A stretch of DNA of 36,897 bases, taken from contig RQSC01000032.1 of the NCBI GenBank assembly GCA_013416795.1, forward strand, positions 158,653 through 195,549, in the 5' to 3' direction. The notes beneath the pieces are model-generated. The model did not search any database and was not told the origin of the DNA. It saw nothing but the letters and a program-made list of their open reading frames with translations. The stretch's first letter is position 1, and every line of letters starts with the position of its first letter. Made by a program: the position numbers and the translations under genes. Shown piece after piece: positions 26,656 through 34,185 of this stretch. This DNA comes from Prasinococcaceae sp. CCMP 1430. Lineage: Eukaryota; Prasinodermophyta; Palmophyllophyceae; Prasinococcales; Prasinococcaceae.

Positions 26656-29284
26656 ATGTCCGAGGCGGCGAAAGACGCAGCGCCCGCGGATGGCGCCGCG
26701 CCTGCAGCGCGGGCTCCACCAGCGCGGGGCGATGGGGCGGCGCACGCGGAGCGCATAGTCGGCAAGTACCGCCTCGGGAAGCAGGTGGGCGCCGGCAGCT
26801 TCGCGACCGTGTGGCGCGGCGCGCACGTCGACACGGGCGAGGCGGTCGCCGTCAAGCAGATCAACCTGCAGCGCCTCAGCACCAAGCTTCAAGAGAGCCT
26901 AGAGAGCGAGATAGCCATCCTGCAGCACACCCGCCACGCGAACATCATCAAATTGCACGACATCATCAAGGAGCCCGAGCACACGTATCTCGTGCTCGAG
27001 CTCTGCACGGGTGGTGACCTGTCGCAGTATATAAAGAGGCGCAAGCGCCTGGCCGAGCCTGAGGCGCGCAAGCTCGCGAAGCAGCTCTGCGGTGGCCTCC
27101 GGGCGCTTCGCGCCGCGTGCCTCGTACACAGGGACCTAAGTGCGTGACTCGCGCGCGCATGCACGGTCGCGCGCACGAGCATGCGCTCGCGAAAGAGATG
27201 GCCAAGAGCGCGTGCGGCGCGTCACGTGCGTGGTGCTGACGAATGCGCGCGCGCGGCGTTCACCTTTGGTCGACGCAGAGCCACAGAATTTGCTGTTATC
27301 GGACAGCGGGCCCGACGCGCGGCTGGTCATTGCCGACTTTGGTTTCGCGCGTTACGTGCAGCCGCATGGCATGGCGGAGACTCTGTGCGGCTCGCCGCTG
27401 TACATGGCGCCTGAGATCTTGCGATTTCAGAAGTACGACGCCAAGGCCGACCTGTGGTCGGTCGGCGCTGTTCTTTACGAGCTGCTTGTGGGCCGCACAC
27501 CATACACCGGCGCCAATCACGTGCAGCTACTGCGAAACATCGAGAAGCAGGACGTGCAAATCCCCACGCATGTCGTGCTCTCACCGGCGTGCGTGCAGGT
27601 CATAATGGGCTTGCTGCGACGCAACCCGGTGGAGCGCATGTCGCATGAGGATCTGTTCGGCCACCCATTCGTGTCGGATTCCGCGCAGACGCCTGCGCAG
27701 CAGGCACGTGCGGGCAGCGGACAGGGCAATGCGCTGGGCGGCCAGGGGCATGGGTTGGGCGGAAGTGTCGGTAGCGGCGGATCGAGCAGCGGCGGCGACT
27801 GCATGCCATTCGCGCTGGACGAGGGCAGCGGCGGCAGCTCAGGGGCGCGAAGCAGTGGGAGCGGTGGTGCAGCAGGCACTAGGGCTGGCGTTGGGGGTTT
27901 GCGTGAGCAGCTGGTGCCGCCTCTGTATGGCCCGGGGGGGGTGGGCGCTGCGATGGCCACGGCGCAGGGGGACGGTGGCGCCAGCACCAACGCGGACGTG
28001 GACGCCGCGGCGGCCGCGCTGGCAGCAACTGCTCGCGTTGATGTCTTTGCTGCTGGCGCGCACTCGAACCCGCATGGCTCACAGCTGTACGGCCAGCTGC
28101 CAGCGGTGCCCGAGTCGCCGATGCGGCCAGGTGGCCCGCACGAGGGCGGTGCGCTTGCACGCGCGGCGAGCGGGGCCGACGAGGACGAGTGGGAGGTAGT
28201 TGTCTCGCCCGAGCAGGGGAGTGCTTCGCATGAGTCCGGTGCGCCTCAACCCGCGCAGACTGTCGATTGCCGCCGCTTGCACCAGCCGCCGCCGCCGCAG
28301 CAGCAGCAGCAGCAGCAGCAAACGATCACACCATCTCGCGGTCGTTCGACTTCGCTGGCGAGTGGACTCCCAGCCGGTGGCGCGTCGCCGGCGTCGGTAC
28401 CTCTCTCGACCGCGCTTCAGTCACCTGCGCAGCTACCGCTGGGGGCCGGCCCATTCTCGCACGGTGGATCGCCAGCGGGGCTCCCCGGTGCCTTGCCACC
28501 GGGAATGCCAGCTCCCTCGCCGCTGCCCTTGCCCGTGCCTGTGGCTGCAGGCCAGTACGGCCTTCCGGGTGGCGATGCGATGCCCAGTGGTGCGCCTGCG
28601 CCGGCGGCGGCGAGCTCGCCGGAGGAGCGCACGCGCGTGCTGCAGGATGGCGCGGCCGCACTTGCGGCACTCGCAGCGGGCGCAGTTGACAGGGGTGAGC
28701 CACGCGCTGCAGCATGCTACCACCTCGTGCAGCTCGAGGCGCTGTCGGCCGCGAGGCGCATCGCTGAGCAGGCCCTCGCGGCCGCCTCGCCCGCGGCGGC
28801 CGCTGCTGCTCAGGGCGTGGTCGCAAGCGTCACAGCGGACTTTTCTGCGGCCGCTGGCGCAGCAGAATGTGCGGTGGGGGCGCTGTCGGAAGGCGCCGCA
28901 GGTGCGGGCGTCCAGGACGACGCACCGGTGGCCGACCCACTCGAGGTTGCGTATGAGGGGGCGCTAGCGTCGGGACGCGAGGGTGCGGCGGAGGAGCTCA
29001 TGGAGAGGCACACCCGCGCAGCCGCGGCGTACGGCAGAGCTGTGGCTGTGCTCACCATGCTCGCCACGGAGGGCTCCACGCTTGCGGCGGCAGCGGCGGG
29101 GCTTGCCAAGGGCGCGGGCGGCGACGGTGGTTCCGACGGCAGCACAGGCGGCAGGAGCACGCTGAGCACGGAGGCGCGCGAACGGATGCTGTCGTACGCC
29201 TCGGCTATTGGCGCACGCCTGCCCGTGTGTGAACGCGCCGCGGCGCAGACGGGCGGCGGTCGCGCACGCAGCAAGACGCGATGA
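26656..29284 (+). CDS. ATG1: ATG1/ULK-like autophagy-initiating protein kinase
   Basis: Two exons, 829 aa: 26656-27139 and 27279-29284. The 139-base intron splits the catalytic loop; joining CTA-A with AG-CCA restores HRDLKPQN, which fixes the splice sites (donor GTGCGT, acceptor CGCAG). The kinase (about 37-293) has GAGSFATVW, lysine K67 in VAVKQINL, H158-R-D160, DFG at D181, a GSPLYMAPEIL activation segment and DLWSVGAVLYELL. The phrases TYLVLELCTGGDLSQYI and GFARYVQPHGMAETLCGSP are typical of ATG1/ULK. A long Gly/Ser/Pro/Gln-rich linker follows, including a PPPPPQQQQQQQQ tract. The C-terminus (about 600-825) is helical with LEVAYEGALASGREGAAEEL and AAAAYGRAVAVLTML, resembling the tandem MIT/EAT region that binds ATG13. 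Role: start of autophagosome formation under starvation. Confidence 0.87.
28295..28319 (+). repeat. CAG/CCG trinucleotide run (Pro/Gln tract)
   Basis: A CCGCCG step followed by about eight CAG codons lies in the linker of the ATG1-like kinase and encodes a Pro-rich then Gln-rich run. It is the only pure trinucleotide expansion of note in the window. Confidence 0.8.
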
Positions 29285-29346
29285 CGCACCGCACGCGACC
29301 GGCGGAGACGCGCGGCCAATGGCATTAATAGCGGGAAAATTAAACA
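29285..29346. other. Short convergent spacer, ATG1-like and CRY-DASH
   Basis: Only 62 bases separate the two stop codons. The right half is AT-rich (ATTAATAGCGGGAAAATTAA) and probably serves both transcript ends. The transcripts of the two genes are likely to overlap at their 3' ends. Confidence 0.5.
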
Positions 29347-31377
29347 CTACTGTGCCTCGGGCGCGTGCTTGCGGTACTCAGCGGCCTCCTCCCACGTGAG
29401 CTGCGTGCAAGGATCGACTATTGGCTCCGGCCACTCGTCGGGCGACACCAGAGTATCAAAGGGCCAGTGCGCATCCGGCACGCGCGCCTCGTCCCGCAGC
29501 TGCGACAGCCAAGCGCGCACGTACGTCCCCCGCGGGTCGTATCGCCTCCCCTGCGAGACAGTGCGGAAGTGCCTCTCCTTGGGGTCGGCACCCGTGCCAG
29601 CAAAGTACGACCAGTTCCCCCAATTGCTCGCGACATCCGAGTCGACCAGCAAGAACTCAAACAGCTCGGCGCCCGCTCTCCAGTCGAGGCGCAGATCCTT
29701 GGCAAGTACACTCGCGGCGTTCTGCCTCACGCGGTTTGAGCAATAGCCCGTTGCTGCCAGCTCCCTCATGGCAGCATCGACGAGCGGCAACCCAGTGCAG
29801 CCGCGTGCCCACGCCGTCCATGCATGCGTGTTGGCAGCGGTGCTGGGGTCGAGCCAGGATGGCTCTGGGTCGCCACCGCCGACCTGCCCGGTGGTGACGT
29901 TCACGCGCTCAGGCGTGAGAGCCTTGAGCGGCGCGAGCGAATAGAGTCTTGCCCCGAGCGACATGGCCTGCGCCGCGAAGAAATCGCGGATCTCGAGGTG
30001 GCTTCCAACCCAGCGAAGCCTGTTGGCCAGCGCCTCATCACTACAAGCGCGCATCGCGGTCTGGACACGCGCGTGCACTTGGCGCGGCGAGACGCAGCCG
30101 GTGGCCAGATAGGCGCCCAACTTTGCAGACCCATCGACGCCCACCCCTGCGGCACCTCGGTCCGCGCTCGCAGCGGGCGGCTCGAGGACAGCACCTGCAA
30201 CCCCGCCGTCGTCCGCCGCGCGCGCGTTCCCATGGTTGCCGACGCCCTCGGCATTGGGCCTGCTGCTGGTGTAATCGTCATCGCCTGTGCTGTCGGCGGC
30301 GGCCGCGTCGCCAAGGAAGTGCTCGAGTCGCGCCAGGGCAGCGCTCTCGCCACCACAGAGAGGATGCGCGGACAGTGCCACATGCGGGGCCTCCGCGGCG
30401 GCCACTGCCGACTCGATGAATTCTGGCGGTAGGCCGAACAGCGGCCTACGTGCTGCAGGATGCTGCAAGAGCATTGGAGAGAGGAGCTCTCGCAGCTCCG
30501 GAATGTCGCCACATTCCGCCGCGGGCGTGCCCGGCGGCGGCGGCGGCGGAAGCGACGTCGGGACGGGCACTGGTGCGCGCACGGTAGCTGACGCTCGCGC
30601 AGCGCGCCTCCACTCGCCCATGACGCGCGGCTGGCCCGCGTAAGGAGGCGGCGTCGCTCGAGAGGGCCTGGCAGCGCCCGTGCGAGTGCGTTGCTGCTGT
30701 TGCGAGGGCGGCGGCGAGGGTCGCTGCGAGCCACGCCACTTCCTCCTCGCGCGTTCGGTCTTCTTGCGAGCGCGTGAGCCCCGCTTGGGGTCACGCGGGT
30801 GCGCGAGCCTCGTCCACTCCTCAGCGGTGGCGGGCAGGTCGTCCGGGTGAAAAAGAGCGTTCACACCGCGCACTGGCACAGCGCAGAGCGCATGGCCTCC
30901 TGTGCCGCCATTGCTCCAGCCAATCTCTTTCAGGTACCTCTGCAGCAGCTCCTCCTCACGCGCTTCGTCGCTCTCCGGCGGCGAGCCCGCTGCATAAACG
31001 ATATCGACCGGCCCGCCGACGGACTTTGATATTTGCATCGCGATGTCGGCGACCACGCGGGGCGCGTCCTCGCTGCCGTCGGCGGCGCACCGCCGCACAA
31101 TGAGCTCGGAGCCACGCGCACGCAGCGCCTGCCGCAGGTCCGCCAACGCCTCGAGCGCAAATCGCGTGGCGAAGGGCCCCGCACCCGCACCTCCCGCATC
31201 CCAGGCCTCTGGCGCGCACGTGCTCGCGCGCCGCCGGCGCGCACCGCCGCCCGCGTCGAACACGTACACCGCCGCGAGGCACCGCGGTGCCGGCGCCGCG
31301 AGCGCAACTGAATAGAGCGGGTTGTCGCCGAGCCGCAGCTCGCGCCTGTGCCACACGACGGCGCTGCGCGTGGCCAT
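29347..31377 (-). CDS. CRY-DASH: CRY-DASH cryptochrome / single-strand DNA photolyase
   Basis: Single exon, 676 aa from the ATG at 31377 (MATRSAVVWHRRELRLGDNP); the longer frame begins at GTG. The N-terminal alpha/beta photolyase domain spans about 1-190 and the FAD-binding helical domain the second half. Diagnostic DASH-type strings are TGYCSNRVRQNAASVLAKDL, LDWRAGAELFE, DSDVASNWGNW and GRRYDPRGTYVRAWL. LGAYLATGCVSPRQV contributes to FAD binding by family. Two low-complexity inserts are present: a Lys/Arg/Gln-rich one (about 195-250) and a Gly/Ala/Asp-rich one near 370-430. No clear organelle transit peptide is seen ahead of the domain. Role: blue-light/UV-A-dependent repair of cyclobutane dimers in single-stranded DNA, or light signalling. 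Confidence 0.92.
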   Translation of the reverse strand: MATRSAVVWHRRELRLGDNPLYSVALAAPAPRCLAAVYVFDAGGGARRRRASTCAPEAWDAGGAGAGPFATRFALEALADLRQALRARGSELIVRRCAADGSEDAPRVVADIAMQISKSVGGPVDIVYAAGSPPESDEAREEELLQRYLKEIGWSNGGTGGHALCAVPVRGVNALFHPDDLPATAEEWTRLAHPRDPKRGSRARKKTERARRKWRGSQRPSPPPSQQQQRTRTGAARPSRATPPPYAGQPRVMGEWRRAARASATVRAPVPVPTSLPPPPPPGTPAAECGDIPELRELLSPMLLQHPAARRPLFGLPPEFIESAVAAAEAPHVALSAHPLCGGESAALARLEHFLGDAAAADSTGDDDYTSSRPNAEGVGNHGNARAADDGGVAGAVLEPPAASADRGAAGVGVDGSAKLGAYLATGCVSPRQVHARVQTAMRACSDEALANRLRWVGSHLEIRDFFAAQAMSLGARLYSLAPLKALTPERVNVTTGQVGGGDPEPSWLDPSTAANTHAWTAWARGCTGLPLVDAAMRELAATGYCSNRVRQNAASVLAKDLRLDWRAGAELFEFLLVDSDVASNWGNWSYFAGTGADPKERHFRTVSQGRRYDPRGTYVRAWLSQLRDEARVPDAHWPFDTLVSPDEWPEPIVDPCTQLTWEEAAEYRKHAPEAQ

Positions 31378-31649
31378 CCTCGGTGCTGCGTCCAGGGAGC
31401 CGCCTTGACGACTCCCCGCGCCCCCAGGCGCGCGACCCGCCAGCGCTCCCGAGGCGCCGTCTGGCTCGTCTCCACGCCCGCGCCCACCGCCCCCCAGCGA
31501 GCACCGCCGCGCCGCCACGCGCGCGCGCCCGCGCGATCCAAAACACGAGGTTTAGGTTCACGCAGTGAAAAAGGGTTTAGGGCCACGCGAGGTCGCCAGC
31601 GTACCGCTCACCCCCGCCGCGCCGCCGCGCGCTCACGGCGCCGCCATAG
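31378..31649. promoter_or_regulatory. Divergent promoter of CRY-DASH and RAP genes with CCCTAAA boxes
   Basis: This 272-base region lies between two divergent start codons. It contains GGTTTAGG at 31549-31556 and AGGGTTTAGGG at 31572-31582, the complement of CCCTAAACCCT. They sit about 70-100 bases upstream of the RAP-gene ATG and 170-205 bases upstream of the CRY-DASH ATG. A shared bidirectional promoter is plausible. Confidence 0.45.
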
Positions 31650-34041
31650 ATGCACGAGCCACTTCCTCTGTCCCATAGCGCGCGGGGGAGGCGCCTCGTG
31701 CCGGGGGGCGCGAGCGGCACGTGCGCGTGCTCCGAAGGGCTGGCGTGCACGTGCACGGCGTGCGTCTGTGCGCGCTGCCCGTGCAAGCCGGAGCGCGTGC
31801 TCACGGCGGCGCTGCGGCGCGCGCCCGACGCGGAGCAAATAGACAAACTTGCCAAGCTGCACTGGGGCAGGCTGAACGGCACGCACGTCGCCGCGGGGCT
31901 CAACAGGCTGGCAGAACTCGCCGCTTCGCACGAGAGCACACAGGGCGATGGCAACGAGCGCGCTCCTCTGGACATTCTTCTCGAAGTGCTCGAGCGACCG
32001 GGCACGCTCTCCCACACAGAAACGCGCACCGTATCGACGTGCATGTGGGCACTCGCAGCGTTGCACGCGCCTGCCGAACGCGTGCCGCACACGCTGCTTG
32101 CGACGGTGCAAACCGCGGCGGACTCGGGGCGCTTTTCCGCGCGCGACGCATCCATGACTGCGTGGTCGCTCGCCACGCTGTCGCGGCACGGCGCGCGGGG
32201 CGAGCGACGCGTGCGCGACGACGCGCTGCTTGAAGCGGTCGGCGGCGCCGCCCGCGCGACGGCTGCTGAGGCCGGGGCGCGCGACGTGAGCAACTTGCTC
32301 TGGGCTGCAGCGACATTGGGCTGTGCCCAACTCGCCGGGGGGGACGCGGCGGTCCGTGTCTCCACCGAACTCACACGCCGAGGGAAGCTCACACCCAGGC
32401 ACCTGGCGAGCTGCGTGTGGGGCGCCACAAGGCTCAACATTAGCGGCAGCGGCAGCGGCAGCAGCATCAGGAGCAGCTGTAGCTCCATTGTCAGCAGCGC
32501 AAACGATCGCGGACATGCGTACGGTGAGGATTTGGCGCTTGGCATGCAGGACGGCACGGGGACGTGCTGCGCTGAGCGGAGCAAAGGTGGCATCGATGGG
32601 GTTGTCCTGAATGCTTTGTTGGATGCGGCCGCAGACGGGCTCACGCGCGGGGTCCTTGGCACGGCCGGGGACAGTGAAGCTGGCCCAACTGCGAACAATG
32701 GCGCGCACGCGAGCGCAGCCGACGTGTCGAACATACTCTGGGCTTTTGCGGCCGCGCGCCGCCACCCAGGCGCGCACGCGTTCGACGAGCTCGCGCGGTC
32801 GACCGAGGCGCTCGCTGTTGCAGGCACTTTCTCGCCAGCTGAGACAGCGTCGGCGCTCTGGGCTCTCGCGACGCTGTTGCCCGCGCAGCGCTGCGCGGGG
32901 GGCTGCTGCGCCGGACGGGCAGCCGTGCGCGCGCTCGCGGCACGTGCGACGGACATCGCACATGAGTTTGGCCCCCATGAGGCCGCCAACGCCCTGTGGG
33001 CGCTGGCTGCTGCTGGAAATTACGGGCCTGCGACAAGGGTTCTTTGGCAGCGTGTGGAAGCCTTGTTTCGTGAGGGTCCGTCTGAGCGCGAGGATGGCGG
33101 CGGCGACAGTCCGGCGCTCGGCGTCGAGAACACCGACAGGTCGACCTTCGCCCGCGCCGCGCTCAGCCAGCTTTTTCAGGCACATTGGGCGTTGGCGGAG
33201 CACGTCAATGCCACATCTGCGGCCGCATCGCACCAGCATGCGCAGGATCATTGCAGCTGCTCAGAAGCGAGCGCGGCCGCTGCAGCGTTGGAAGCTGCAG
33301 AACGAGCCCTGCGAGCGAGCGAAGGGGTCGTTGTAGCGGCCTGGGGAGCGGGCGTGCACGAAGTGCGCACATCTGCACTCCAGAAGGAGGCCGCACGTAG
33401 TGTCGAGAGTATGCTAGGCGCAACTTGTATCCTCGAGGCCCCAGTCGAGCTGGGTGCTTGCGAGGCACTGTGTGTGCCATTGGTCACCGACGTGCTCGTG
33501 CAGCTGCCGGACGCGGAGGGTGGGGGCGACGTTCTCCTTGAGGTGCGGCATGCGCGCGGAGAGGAGGCGCCGCCGCCGCATGTCCGACATGCGCAGACTC
33601 GCTCTCACGCTCTCTGTTCGCCACTGCGTGTGCGCTGACCCTAACGGACCACGGCCCCGAATCCAACACACCATGTAGGTGGACGGCCCCTCACACTTTG
33701 TCATGCCGTGCGGTGGCGGCACTGGGGGCGCCACACCGCTTGCGCCGACTGGCGCGACAGTTTTGCGCGATAAGCTGATGCGCGCGGGGTCACGCGGGCG
33801 TCGCGTGACGCGCTTGCGCTACGACGAATGGGATGCCGTGCAGGGATGCAGCGCCGCCACGTTGGCATTGCTGAGGGGCGTGCTAGGCACTTCTCCCACA
33901 CACGGCACGGATTCTGCCTATGGAGGGGCACGCTCCGCTACGTCGCTGGCGCCGCCCGGAGTCGCCTTGCTGACGCCACCCGCGTTGTCATCGCGGCTCG
34001 ACGCGTCAGCGCCAGCGTTCGTGCCGCGCGGCGCACGCTGA
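31650..34041 (+). CDS. Helical-repeat protein with C-terminal RAP domain
   Basis: Two exons, 751 aa: 31650-33542 and 33679-34041. The 136-base intron (donor GTGCGG, acceptor TGTAG) was placed because joining VLLE to VDGPSHFV restores the RAP-domain core. At least seven degenerate helical repeats with an LWA-type signature occur near residues 127 (CMWALAAL), 167 (AWSLATL), 212 (LLWAAATL), 251 (CVWGATRL), 358 (ILWAFAAA), 398 (ALWALATL) and 443 (ALWALAAA). The RAP domain (about 615-690) has VDGPSHF, GATVLRDKLMRAG and VTRLRYDEWD. Such FASTK/OPR-like proteins usually act on chloroplast or mitochondrial RNA. The N-terminus is odd for a transit peptide: eight Cys lie within about 22 residues (positions near 24-46), including CACSEGLACTC. 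The target RNA is unknown. Confidence 0.85.
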
Positions 34042-34101
34042 GGGTGCCCAGATGCGGCAGTGCACACATTCCGTCAAACCTCGCTGTCGACACTGTGCGG
34101 T

Positions 34102-34128
34102 GGCCAGGCCACTTGTAGTGGCCTGGCC
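34102..34128. terminator. Perfect 12-base stem-loop between convergent genes
   Basis: GGCCAGGCCACT (34102-34113), loop TGT, then AGTGGCCTGGCC (34117-34128) form a perfect, very GC-rich hairpin. It lies 60 bases after the RAP-gene stop and 58 bases after the stop of the BNR-propeller gene on the other strand, so it could fold in the 3' untranslated region of either transcript. The terminator or 3'-end role is inferred from position only. Confidence 0.45.
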
Positions 34129-34185
34129 GCATGTATTGTAGTTCTGTAACTAGTCCTGTGCTTTCTTTTGTGCGAACAAGGAAAA

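Noticed and set aside
26081-26758. Open frames in the GC-rich region before the ATG1-like kinase
   Set aside because: Translations are Arg/Ala/Pro-rich without recognisable domains, and all frames are open there because of base composition.
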